In this document: in pieces, positions 25,148 through 35,449 of the stretch
Layout of the letters: each line of letters begins with the position of its first letter
How positions within the stretch are numbered: position 1 is the stretch's first letter
Assembly: GCA_946122785.1 (NCBI GenBank)
Contig: CAMGYJ010000009.1
Span: 29,671,633-29,735,632, forward strand
DNA from: Linum tenue
Lineage: Eukaryota; Streptophyta; Magnoliopsida; Malpighiales; Linaceae
Length of the DNA stretch: 64,000 nt
Direction of reading: 5' to 3'
Made by a program: the position numbers and the translations under genes
The notes under the pieces: model-generated
Seen by the model: the letters and a program-made list of their open reading frames with translations, nothing else
What the model was told of the DNA's origin: nothing
Databases searched by the model: none

Positions 25148-25514
25148 TGTTTGACCCGGGAAAGTTCCCAAGGCTAACATAGTAATTATGAGGATCTAAT
25201 CTGGATTCGCTCGTCCGATCTCTTTGGGAGGCAAGAATCTATGAGGAGGAGGGTGCGGTCCCCAGGATCTATGCTCTGACGCCCAAATTAGTACGATATA
25301 GAGAAGGTGTATTGTGTTTACAGTGATAGACTAGAGAGAGACGTTTCGGGGAAAGTGATAAAGGGAAGAAGAAGATCCTTGGTTTGGATGCTTTGGCCCC
25401 CTTATAAAGGATTAAGGCCTCCTTGATTACGCTTGGGTCCAGGATGCCTTGCGATGGGCTTGGGCCCAATAATAGTCATTTGTAGTATTAGGTGGATTAA
25501 TACCACACTCAGCA
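25148..25514 (-). repeat. E1 5' LTR
   Basis: Full-length match to 10650-11016. A TATA-like word (TTTATAA on the minus strand, near 25400) lies where an LTR promoter is expected. Confidence 0.85.
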
Positions 25515-25519
25515 CTATT

Positions 25520-26004
25520 ATTTTATTTGCAATCGTAAAGTATTATAGTTACCCAGCTCTCAACAAGAACTGTTTCGCCACTTAACATACCGTGTTCAGT
25601 CATTCGAGTCCAGCTAAGAATGACCCATCTATGTTGTCGGCCACTTCTCCTCCGAACCTCTCCTTTCTCACCATGAAACCCTCTTCTTCCTTTCATCCAC
25701 AAGTCTTTTGAAGATAACGGAAAAATGAATATGAATTTTAGTAAGAGCTTCAAGATGTACATAAATGAGAAAAGGGAAGGCAGTCCTACCACGACAATCC
25801 TTCCACAACAAAAATTCAGAGCTTCCATCAGATGGCTACTATGGGAGGAAACAAAGATGAGTTCGTTCCGTGCGGAAACAGGGGACTCTGCAACTTGCCC
25901 TTGTGAGTTATGCTAGATACGTTTACCCGCCATTCTCAAGCCTTCCCATCAAACTCAAAACCTCATCTCCAATGGCGGTCGCCACCGTGACTTTGACGTT
26001 TCAA
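25520..26004. other. Host sequence right of E1, no recognised gene
   Basis: Short frames on both strands (25523-25828 -, 25725-25916 +) with no recognised domain. The last part could be a decayed leader of the pseudogene that follows. Confidence 0.4.
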
Positions 26005-27145
26005 TGGCTTCCTCAATTCTGCCTCCCCACTTCACAACCACGAATCCCTGCCTTCCCTGGAGCAATCATTCTCGAGCCTCGTCCAATCGTTTCCGCGGTA
26101 TTTAGAAACAGAGCAGGCAGTCAGAATCAGAGAAACAGACTAATCCCATCTCTCATATCATGTCTACCTCCATTACATCGGCCATGGCCTGTTTTCCCAC
26201 CGCCAACAGCATATTCAATCCTTGGATGCAGTCTGTGTCGCGTTGACGTTATCCTCCCCTGCCGTCCATCATTGGAAGGCGAATATGTTCTTCAAAGTTT
26301 CACCAAGTAATTCTGAAGGTCGAGGTACATCACGACAACGGTGGCTCCCAATCGGAACTCGGGTGCAGACTCGGGTGAAGAATCATGCAGTTTATGAATG
26401 TATCCTACGAGGAATATGCTATCGTTTACACGGCGAACGAGGCCTCTGCTTTTAAGCTCGTATAATTAGTAAATAGTATATGATTCACGATTGAACCTCT
26501 CTCAACAACTCGTGTTATTGGGACCAACCGGATTATGTCACGTAGCCAACTGCTACCCATTTGTTATGAAACGGAATCTCTTGACTATGTACGACCACCA
26601 AAACGATGCTGAGGAGGCGATGATAAAGGCTGCACTGGAGAGTGGACCTTGCTTCTCGTCAGCAGAATTCTCGTGACCGGAGTTGAGTATTTAGACGAAG
26701 AAATTGCAAAGTAAGATAGTGGGGAATAGGAAGCGAAAAAAGAAAAGTAACGACAAAACAAAGGCGTTCCATAACATAGGTCTTTTCGTTTTCTCGACTC
26801 AATCGAGAGTCACCGACGCCAGATATTCGTATCTATGGATGAATGTAGCTTAGGATAATGGTTGGCTCGTCTTGCCCGATGCTTCTACTCTGGTCCCGAA
26901 GGAAATGGATACTTTAGGTCTCTCACTTTTCAAGCCCGATTTCTTAATCTGCTCCTTCTATAGAGTTTTCGGCAAAAACCCATTGGGATTCTGGGGCTTG
27001 ATCGTCAGGAAATCGATTGCAGCATCAGTTCTCAAAGATTCTGATAAACCCACGTCGACCATCCGACTTAATGCCCCGAATTTGAGTTTGGAATTCCAAG
27101 GGCTGGATCATGCGGATGAGTTGGGAATGATCGCGATTAATGCCA
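26005..27145 (+). pseudogene. Pseudogene of a molybdenum-cofactor-sulfurase-like PLP enzyme
   Basis: Plus-strand pieces in changing frames follow the order of the plant MOCOS-like, pyridoxal-phosphate-dependent transferase family. HNHESLPSLEQSF and AVRIRETD (26005-26157) correspond to the N-terminus, and HYIGHGLFSHRQQHIQSLDA (near 26175-26235) to a conserved loop. YEEYAIVYTANEASAFKLV (near 26400-26460) comes next, then SRVTDARYSYLWMNVA (near 26800-26850). The frame 26872-27145 carries KEMDTLGLSLFKPDFLICSF and LEFQGLDHADELG. Stops and shifts occur throughout. No intron is apparent, though these family members may themselves have few introns, so retroposition is only possible. The C-terminus is lost at the N gap. 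Function in living homologues is poorly defined. Confidence 0.7.
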
Positions 27146-27155
27146 NNNNNNNNNN
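27146..27155. other. Assembly gap (10 N)
   Basis: Ten undetermined bases join the plus-strand pseudogene to a minus-strand copia integrase fragment. A run of exactly ten is probably a placeholder of unknown true length, so the two sides may not be adjacent in the genome. Confidence 0.95.
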
Positions 27156-28141
27156 AGAAGTTAACTTTGTACGCTCACGTTTAGGAAGAAGAACAAAACA
27201 TAAGCAGCCAAAAAACTCTAAGTCGAGAGTAATCAGGATGATGACCATGAAGGGCATAATAAGGACTGGTTTGACGCAGATTAGGAGTGACTTGGTAATT
27301 AATGAGCTTGACGGCGGTCACTACAGCCTCTGGCCAGAACCGACCAGGAACAGATGAAGCAATAGAAGGGCAAGGTGAGTTCCATAACATGTCTATTTGT
27401 TCAACTATACCGTTTTGTTGGGAAACACCGGGACAGGACATTTGACTAATATGACTCGAGAACGATAGACCTCATGCAAAGGAATTGAACTAAATTCGCC
27501 TCCAGGATCAGAACTAACAATTTTACAGTTTTCCCAAATTGGGTTTGAATCATGTTGAGAAATTCAATGGCAACAGAACGGAGTTCAGATTTCAGACGAA
27601 GAAAGTATATCCAGTGTATCGAGTGGCATGATCAAATGAAGAGAGCAAAATATTTATAACCAAGCCGAGAAATAGTTGGGGAAGGTCCCTAGAGATCAGT
27701 GTGAATGATGTGAAAAGGCTCTGTTATAACAGTAGTACTAGAAGGAAATGATGTACTAGATGTTTTTGCTTCAACACAACTGGTTACAAGAATGATTTGC
27801 TGAAATGCCAACATGGTTCTTGCCAAGGAGAGATTGTTTAAACATACGGAAAGACGACCAGAATGGGGATGCCCCAGACGGGCATGCCACGTTCCCAAAC
27901 TTTATTTGCTAAACTCGAAAAAACTGGACAACAAATGACAGAGGAGGCTATTGACAGACCTAGACACAAACTGATGAGAGCTCGAGGTATGAAAATGAAT
28001 CTTATTGTCTTGAAGCTCCTCTAAATGAAATATCCTCCCCTGCTTACTCCCCTTCCGATCTGTCTCCCCGTCCTCAAGTCCTGTATAACACAGCCAGTAG
28101 GTGCAAAACAACAGAACAACCCTGCTCAGTAAGTTGACCAA
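27156..28141 (-). pseudogene. Copia pre-integrase and integrase fragment
   Basis: Frame 27689-27898 holds WHARLGHPHSGRLS, the GAG-pre-integrase signature, then EPFHIIHTDL, the start of the integrase core. Frame 27181-27441 has CPGVSQQNGIVE, the motif around the catalytic Glu, then PGRFWPEAVVTAVKLIN. Frame 27902-28141 supplies the preceding linker. The pieces are in different frames. The order integrase before the missing reverse transcriptase is diagnostic of copia rather than gypsy. Confidence 0.8.
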
Positions 28142-28299
28142 CTGAAACTAAGTTCGGCACTAAGGCAGGAACATGTAAAGTATTAGGTAGGAAATACTAG
28201 AAGTATGTACTTTACCAACACCTTTTACGTCCATTTTATCTCCATTTGCAACTGTCAAACCAACATGACTAATAGGCCGAATTTTGTAAATATTTCTTA

Positions 28300-29455
28300 T
28301 CATTGGTCATGTGATTGTAGCACCCGAATCATCAACCAAGGTTTAGATTTTATTTTACCTTGGACAGTAGACAACGCCGACCCAATTGCAGTAGGAAGAG
28401 AATCTGGAGAGCAGCTACAGCTTGGACTAGCTGCTAATTTGAGCTGCGTGGTACCACCACTAGATTCCCCGGATTCAACAGTATACGAGGGCCAATAGGG
28501 ACATCCTTGAGTGTTGCGTCCTCCACGCCCCTGCCTGCGGTACAACTCCATTAAACCGCTCAGCATTTCGTTCCCGAGATCGACACTCCAAGACAATGTG
28601 GCCCATTCTCTTACAGTACACACAGTAATTTCTGCGACGACAATGCTTACCAAGTGTCCCTTCTCGTGACAGTGATGTCACTCGAGCGCGGAATTAAGAA
28701 CACGATTATGAAATTGAGGCCTTGATACCGCAAAAGCATGAGAATTATAACCATGGTTCGGACCCATACCTGACCGAGAAGAAGCAGTAGATGCGGCGAC
28801 TATAGTTTTGCCTTCTCCAGGCGCAAGTCAAACTGAGCTTGCGTTCTCAGTCTAGTCTCTTCACGGACTAAGCTTCTCAATACTCCATCGAACTGCAGCT
28901 CCTCACGATTCAGAATGGAGGACCTCACTTCTCAAACTCGGGCCTAGTTCTCATAGGGAATTGTATAACCCGAGCTTGTTGCCTTTCAACAATCGCATCA
29001 TCCGTCATCGAATGTGGGCGTAGCGCCATTGGATCATGTCTTGCTCGGTCCATAACTCTTGTGCAGCATTGAAGTAGTCGGTGACGAGCGATCCCCTTGC
29101 TCCAGCGAGAAAGCGCCGTTGCACCTCAAATTGACGTACCGCGTTGATAGAAGAATACAGCCCAGCAAGGTGTCGCCACATCCTATTTGCGGTGGGAAAT
29201 AATCTGAGGCTGAGGCATGTGGAAGGATCCACCGACCCTAAAAGCCAGGACCTGATCCGCGCGTCATTCTGGGACCAGGCAACATGTTCTTGAGCGGCGG
29301 TTGTTGCCGCCGGTTGGGAATTGTCCCATCCAAAATTCCCACCAGTCCTCGACCTTCAACGAACACCTGGAACTGGAATTCCCACAGAGAATAATTCGTT
29401 GAAGTGAGACGTACAGTCGGCCTCTCCGATTCAGCCGCGGTAAGCTCTGATACCA
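28300..29455 (-). pseudogene. Copia gag remnant with zinc knuckle
   Basis: The gag start MVSELTAAESERP begins inside the primer-binding site at 29455, followed by LTSTNYSLWEFQFQVFVEG and LVGILDGT, the typical copia gag N-terminus. A shifted frame (29005-29232) continues with MWRHLAGLYSSIN and QRRFLAGARG. A CCHC knuckle CVYCKRMGHIVLEC lies in frame 28475-28681. Frameshifts near 29280 and further on disable it. Confidence 0.75.
29444..29455 (-). promoter_or_regulatory. Copia primer-binding site (tRNA-iMet type)
   Basis: The minus strand reads TGGTATCAGAGC, the standard complement of initiator tRNA-Met used by plant copia elements. It directly abuts the LTR. The gag ATG overlaps it (a-TGGTATCAGAGC). 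Confidence 0.85.
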
Positions 29456-29793
29456 TGTTAACTAAACAGAAACAGATCACGAACAGTACGAATAGAAGAT
29501 CAAACACAGACCGGAGTTTACGTGGTATCCCTGGATATCTAGGACTAATCCACGGAAGAGCGTTAAAGCTCTTCAGACTACTGATTTTACTGAGATGAGT
29601 TACCGAACACAATGTACAGCCGTCATCTCCCTTCCTCACATATTTTACCCTACACGAGCTAGGTTAGAATCATCATCTGCCAACTTCGTGCATGGGCCTG
29701 GACGTGTGCATGGGCTTATATCAATGGGCCCTACATTACGGCTAAACTCCTATAGCTCAGTATAATTGCAACCAAACATAAATACACTTAACA
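29456..29793 (-). repeat. Copia 5' LTR (338 bp)
   Basis: Begins TGTTAACT and ends CACTTAACA, so short terminal inverted repeats TGTTAA/TTAACA are visible. It abuts the primer site. The partner LTR is absent, so age and target duplication cannot be checked. Confidence 0.75.
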
Positions 29794-30251
29794 AGGAATA
29801 CTGGCTGCTAGAGGACTCATGCGGTAGGACAGAGGAGGGTCGATTGGAGCCCTCTTAGTCGGCGACAGATTGACTTATGCAATTCGGATTTTTCGACGAC
29901 GAAGGTGGTTTGGAGTGAAGCAGGTCTCGACGGCGGAGGTGGTTTGGAGGGCGGCTCTCGTTGGTAGAAGACGAGGGCGGATTCAAAAAAAAAGGATTTT
30001 AGGGCTGTTTTTTAAAGGTTAATTTAGTAATTCTACATTTTAAATAAGGGCGATTATAGTAAGTTAGGGCGATATTTAACCATTCAGTTATTTTTTTGGG
30101 TGAAAACCTTCCAACATTTCTTGTCCCCTGAGTAGTGACGGATCAAGGCACCAACGACGCTTATTAAGAAGGCTATGTTACTATTGAGATAAGGGTTGGA
30201 TTCGATGGATCAATTAAAAAACAATACAATTTGATTGTCTGCTCCACCCAA
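29794..30251. other. Intergenic sequence, no gene seen
   Basis: A GC-richer patch (ggaggtggtttggag words at about 29900-29980) followed by AT-rich sequence. No supportable frame. Confidence 0.5.
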
Positions 30252-30260
30252 TAATTGTAA

Positions 30261-30752
30261 GGTTATAGGTATAATATGCCCCTCTATTATGACGTTTTAT
30301 CAAACATGCCTCTCTATTATTTTTTACATCAAACATGCCCCTGTACTTTGAAAAATTATCAAACATGCCCTTCTGTTAAAATTTCCATTGAAAAAAATCG
30401 TCAATCATGGTTGAACCGAGATTTTAGACGACCCGACATCGGCAAATGGAGCGAAATGTCAGTTTTTCTACCGTTTTATTTCTCTGGGTCTCTTCAAAGT
30501 GAAATTATTTGAATATTTGGCTATACAAAAGAACAAAAAAAATTCTAAAGTGAAATTATTAGGGATATTTTAGACATTTGTGCCGCCCAAACCAAAGTTC
30601 GACCTTGGTTAACGGTTTTTGGATGAAAATTTAAACAAAAGGGCATGTTTGATCATTTTTACATAGTACAGAGGCATGTTTGATATAAAAAATAGTAAAA
30701 GGGCATGTTTGATAAAACGTCATAATAGAGGGGCATATTATACCTATAACCC
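30261..30752. mobile_element. Mutator-type MITE with 9-bp target duplication
   Basis: A 492-bp element with long terminal inverted repeats. ggttataggtataatatgcc at the left mirrors ggcatattatacctataacc at the right, and imperfect pairing continues for more than 100 bp through repeated catgtttgat words. The direct repeat taattgtaa flanks it at 30252-30260 and 30753-30761. A 9-bp duplication with long inverted repeats indicates the Mutator superfamily. There is no coding frame. Confidence 0.85.
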
Positions 30753-31104
30753 TAATTGTAATTGTATCAAAACGAATCAATTGAAATCCCCCAGATATAA
30801 TTGTTGTATCTAAAATTTGTGCTGCAAAATGGATCAATTTGGCCAAATGATTTCAAAACGAAAGAATTGAGTTAAATTGATCAATTAGAATTTCTCATCA
30901 ACGACTTGCTGCTTTATGTGGGTGTTGGGAAGGGGGGAAATCTACCGAGGTTGACAATGGTGTAAAAAATCCAAGAATGAGTCTCTATGTCGAATTTTTT
31001 TCCAGAAATAGAACCATTAGAAAAATAATTAAAAAATAGCACCCAGCTCACACAAATTCCAAAAATAGCACCATTTTTAAAAAATCACAGCTTGAGACTG
31101 ATGG

Positions 31105-31355
31105 ATTCACACACACCGCATTACGTCAATGGGCAGATGGGTTAGGATAGCGATATCCTTTTGTGTGATGATGCACTCTCCTTCTGCGAAAGTTGAAGCA
31201 ATGTGTCTCTTTTCGCCATCTCTCGACCAATGCGGTGATGAGTCGACGGTCGATTTTTATACCTGAAAATGCCTAATCGACTCCAACCGTGTCTTTTTGA
31301 GAAAGGGCAAGATAACGCCGTTCCATGGGAGCACATTGGTCGTACCCCTGTAGCG
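31105..31355 (-). pseudogene. Plant mobile domain (PMD, MAIN-like) fragment
   Basis: Minus-strand pieces read VLPWNGVILPFLKKTRLES, then in a shifted frame KIDRRLITALVERWRKETH, then in another frame EGECIITQKDIAILTHLPID. The order and motifs (ITALVERWRPETH-like core, then a threonine-leading strand and the LxLPI segment) match the plant mobile domain found in MAIN/MAIL proteins and in transposons. At least two frameshifts and a stop are present. PMD genes are known to travel with Mutator and gypsy elements, which fits its position here. Confidence 0.7.
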
Positions 31356-32025
31356 AATTATTTGGTGTGCCTCCTAGCAAAAAGTTTAACGTTTACCATA
31401 CGTTTATGATATACTAGTATTAAGGTTTTTATGAATAAATAAATTAAAATAAATGATTTAACTTTCACCATATTTTTATTAAAAATCTATATAACAAACA
31501 ATTTAAAATAATTCAAGGTTGTTTCCAAGATATATACATAATTTCATAAAACAAACATACTCAATTAATTAAATAAATAACAATTTAAATGAATAATAAT
31601 TTAAACAGATACATATTCGAATATTTTAAATTAATTTTGTACACATACACATAAATCCATGACATTATTGTGTAAATCGTATTGGTTGTTTTAAATAATT
31701 TAATCGAATACAATGCAATATTTGTTAGACTCTTAGAAGAGGTATACATTTTCTTAGAAATGCGATATTTTTTTTTACAGAAAAAGGGGGGATCCGAGGA
31801 TCGCTTAAAACTCAATTTTCCCAGGGAATGGGAGGATCATGATAATCGCTTAAAATCTCATTTCTTTAGGCATGCATCTCTTTATAAAGAGTCTAAGTAA
31901 GTGGTGTTATGTATTCAATTAAATTATTGAAAACAACCATTCAACCAATACAAGATTAAAAATGATTAAATTTTTATTTCCACTAAGTACGTTAACAAAA
32001 TAAAAGAATGACAAATGATGAAGAA

Positions 32026-32650
32026 TAGGGGTGGGCAACGGGTACCCAGTCCCATTTGGAGAGCAATCTCCATCCCATGTCCCAAACCCGTACGGGTTAA
32101 CGAGTACCCATTACCCATACAGGACGGATAACGGGTACCCATACTACCCGTTATATGTACATCTTTGTTGCTTAGACTTTCTCTTTCGCTTTAGATTTCG
32201 ATGTCTGCTCTGTATTCATCATGCAATGCAGCTGCATGGTTCACTTACCTGGAAGGCTTATCGAAATTGGTGTTCACCTTCAGTTGCTACGTACGACATG
32301 GTTCAATTAAAAAAAAAATCTACATTAACTTGTTTTTATTCTTGAAACTTACGTAAATGTTTATTTGCTCAAATTACATAAAGCATGAGCAGAAGCACTT
32401 ACGTTTCACTTGGGTACAGAGACGGAATGGTGAAAGAATTTTCGATTAGTATTAGTTGAAGAACTCACCATCGGGAACTTAATTTTGGACTATTGGGTAT
32501 AACGGGTATCCCGCGGGTACCCAAAGTAGCGATTGTTGATCCCAAGTCCCCTCCCGTTAAAAAAATTACGGGTATTTGGGTACCCTTAACCCTCAAAAAA
32601 CGGGACGGTACGAGTATACCGAAATACCCGTTTCCCGTTGCCCACCTCTA
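32026..32650. mobile_element. hAT MITE with 8-bp target duplication (nested)
   Basis: Starts TAGGGGTGGGCAACGGGTA and ends with CCCGTTGCCCACCTCTA. The direct repeat atgaagaa lies at 32018-32025 and 32651-32658. Internal gggtaccc and acgggtaccc words recur near both ends. It sits inside the Mutator-like element, so it is younger than that insertion. Confidence 0.9.
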
Positions 32651-33593
32651 ATGAAGAATTGTATGTACATCGTGATCGTTCCAAACATCCACTGAACGAT
32701 GGTGGGTTGGTCATACGACACGGTTGGATCACTAGTCCTTGATCAACATAACATCGTTGGTTGCATATATCTACATCGTCCCCAACCTACGAGAGAATGA
32801 CAACAAGGTTAGTACATAGATTAATTAAACAGGTTATAAGAACAACAAAAATTGGTAAATGAGTACGTACCGCTTGAATTCATCATAATAAAATCCCTTT
32901 TCTTGGAACCACTCGTCCATTTTTTCGCGAAAGTCACAGAGATTCAATGGGTTTTGAAAGAAAAACCAAAGAAATGTTTTCTGATGGCAGATCGGACTTA
33001 GCTGCAACCAACAGACCACTATTCCTAAGCTTTTTGAGGGAGGGGATGGATAGAGAGGTAATTTTAGAGAGAGAAGAATGGGTTGTGGTGTGAATAAATG
33101 GAGAGGGGGTAGGGGTTTTTATAGCACTCAGACCGCACCGTATAGGGGCGGTTTAGTAATTTCACCCTCACCAAAACCGCATCTCAAGGGCGCGGTTCAC
33201 GCAACCCAAGGAGCAAACTGTTCCCCTTACGCAGTTCTGGATCCCTGACGCGGATCGCAGTGCTAGCGCGCGATCGACCTTTCCATCGCCGCATAATCCA
33301 ACGGGCCTTGGGACCGCGTGCGTGTTGACCGCATTTTCCCCACGCGGTTTTTGGGCTGCCCTATCAAGAACCGCATCGTACCCATGCGGTTTCCTTGTAA
33401 ACTGGCGCTCTGTCGTGCGAGTTTTAAAATTTTTTGCTATTTTTGGAATTTGTGTGGGTGGGTGCTATTTTTGTAATTTTTTTAAAATGGTGCTATTTTT
33501 GGAAAAAAACCCCTCTATGTCGCCAAAGTAGGGAAACATATCAACCTCTGTTACAGGTGAGCTCTGATGAACTAATTTGATTTGCATGCACCG

Positions 33594-34110
33594 TAGGGGT
33601 GGGCATTCGGTCGGTTCGATTTTGACCGAACCAAAATTATGAATACTGGGTCCCCGAATTCTCCCAAATCTCAAACTGAATTCGAAACCGAATTATAATT
33701 CGGTTCGGTCAGTTTAAACAGAATTATAGTTTGGTTCTGTTCGGTTTTGCATACAAAATCGAATTTGAGAGGCTACTTGTATCTTCTCAATTTTACATTA
33801 TTTTTCACCCCTAATATAAACAATAAATATGCAATTATATGCATCATCAATGATAAAATCAAACTTTTCAACAAATAAGTCATAAATATTTCAAATATTT
33901 AAGTATAAAAACAACTACAAACATAAAAAAATCACCATTTAGAGCTTCCAATTATAGTATTTCGGTTTTTCGATCGGAATTTCAGAATTTCGGTTCGGTT
34001 GAAAGAACCTTTGTTTCCGAAATATCCATATTTTTCTTCCGAATTCCGAACGAATAGCATTATTTCGATTTCGGTTCGGTTCGGGTTTACCGCACCGATT
34101 GCCCCCCCTA
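33594..34110. mobile_element. hAT MITE with near-perfect 8-bp target duplication
   Basis: Starts TAGGGGTGGGCATTCGGTCGG and ends CCGATTGCCCCCCCTA. Subterminal ggttcgg and ccgaacc words are abundant. Flanks atgcaccg (33586-33593) and atggaccg (34111-34118) differ at one base. It shares the TAGGGGTGGGCA start with the element at 32026, so the two belong to related families. There is no coding frame. Confidence 0.85.
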
Positions 34111-34352
34111 ATGGACCGGTTGGTTTCACTTTGCTTAGTTTGGTGTGAATAGTGTAGAAAATATGTTGATATTGATTTTATTAGATTGGTAAATTTATAG
34201 ACAAGGTTTGTTCACAAAAATATTCCAAAAACTAATGTTTAGTAGGAGTAAAAAAGGTGTATGGATCATTGGATCAAACAATCCAATATACCGTAGCCAA
34301 GTTCGATATGAATATAGATAAAGCTAGAATTAATTAGACTAGAGCAATAAAG

Positions 34353-34870
34353 TGTTAAACAATCGAACTGCATAAAGAAAAGTAGAGCACACAATTTAAC
34401 GTGGTTCAGTCTCTTAGAGAAACTTTACTCCATGTTGATTAGCTTGGTGTTCTGTCTTATTCAATTCACCTGCTATAAACTCTAATTAAGGGATATATTG
34501 TCGGCCATGCACAAGGCCTAACCACAAGGCGTGTGCATCTAATCATCGTCTAGTCCTCACAATATAACATATATACAATTCGGTCCCTTGACATAACGTA
34601 ACTATATGTATAATATACCTTTCAATATATTCAATACCCCGTCAAACTGATGGTGCTTGGCGTAACATCAATTTTTGTGACAGAAACCTAACCAATGCCG
34701 ACTCATGGAGAATGCTTTAGTAAGAAGATCTGCTGGTTACTTGTCTGTCGTAAGATACTGCAACTGAAGCCATCCATATGATACTAATCGACGAATGTAA
34801 TGAATATGTAGAGCTCAACTATTCACCTCCAAACAGACCAATTGTCATCCCTTAAAAACCCAATGCACTT
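34353..34870 (-). pseudogene. Ty1/copia 3'-end remnant
   Basis: The minus strand of about 34690-34870 reads IHYIRRLVSYGWLQLQYL, TTDK, a stop, then PADLLTKAFSMSRHW. This is the C-terminal end of copia RNase H with the conserved PADxxTK motif. The adjoining 34353-34680 begins TGTTAAACAATCG, contains aacgtggttca and resembles a copia LTR. It is a truncated, inactive end piece in minus orientation. Confidence 0.7.
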
Positions 34871-35449
34871 ATGCACAGGAAGAAGGTGTAGGTATACATT
34901 ATACCCATGTATAGTTTGTCCTGAGTGTGGTAGGTCTAAACTTTTATATAACGGGTTGTAATAGGTTCATATTGATTGTACTTGAGTCATGTACTCTTGA
35001 TCGTATTTAATAAAAATAAAACCTACTCTTGATTAAAGAACGATACGAATCCAATCAAAATTGTCATTCACTACCTAATGATTTCGATGATAAACATACA
35101 AATTTTCTTATTCTTACTATACAACAAAATTTTGCTGGATAGGATTTAGATATATTATGTAATGTTATCAGTGATCACTTATCGGATGTTGTTAATTGTG
35201 ACTTACGTGGTGCAGGTCCCTATCCCTGTCCCTGTCTCTAATTTTGATTTCTAATTAGGGAAGACGGAAGACCTGAGCGTCACTGTCAGCAAGGAGGTGG
35301 AAATTGTTAAATTCAGATTAATCATGAAAAAAACCCCTTATTAATTCGAGATACCAAAATCAATTAAATACTAGCTACGTAAATTATGTGGACATAATTA
35401 TCAATCATTATTGGATTATTATAGAGTAAATATAAATAACTCCTTCACT
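34871..35449 (+). other. Upstream region of the SPX-MFS gene, no gene
   Basis: AT-rich sequence between the copia remnant and the SPX-MFS 5' exon. It should hold the promoter, but no element could be assigned with confidence. By eye no clear phosphate-starvation P1BS box (GNATATNC) was found here. Confidence 0.4.

Larger units (their letters stand above)
10650..25514 (-). mobile_element. E1: non-autonomous LTR retrotransposon, minus orientation
   Basis: Two 367-bp LTRs (10650-11016 and 25148-25514), each starting TG and ending CA, are flanked by the 5-bp target duplication ctatt (10645-10649 and 25515-25519). A primer-binding-site-like TGGCGCCCACC next to the right LTR puts the 5' end on the right. 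The E1 interior has no gag or pol frame. It consists of tandem repeats and non-coding sequence, and hosts the E2 insertion plus duplicated segments. The LTRs differ at many positions, so the insertion is old. It resembles a large non-autonomous (LARD-like) element. Its autonomous partner is unknown, though the primer site resembles those of Tat-lineage elements. Confidence 0.85.
27156..29793 (-). mobile_element. Decayed Ty1/copia element, 5' half
   Basis: From right to left on the minus strand: a 338-bp LTR (29456-29793), a tRNA-iMet-type primer site, gag, a zinc knuckle, the pre-integrase region and integrase. The copy stops at the N gap. Reverse transcriptase, RNase H and the 3' LTR are not in the window. 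Multiple shifts and stops make it inactive. Confidence 0.8.
30993..33512. mobile_element. Mutator-like element carrying a plant mobile domain fragment
   Basis: Ends are imperfect inverted repeats of roughly 80-100 bp (left aatttttttccagaaatag, right ctatttttggaaaaaaacc) containing the shared word acaaattccaaaaatagca. The direct repeat ctctatgtcg flanks it at 30983-30992 and 33513-33522. The 9-10-bp duplication fits Mutator. Inside are a plant mobile domain fragment (31105-31355 -), a nested hAT MITE and a GC-rich stretch (33130-33400) rich in accgca words. No transposase is seen, so it is non-autonomous. Confidence 0.75.
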
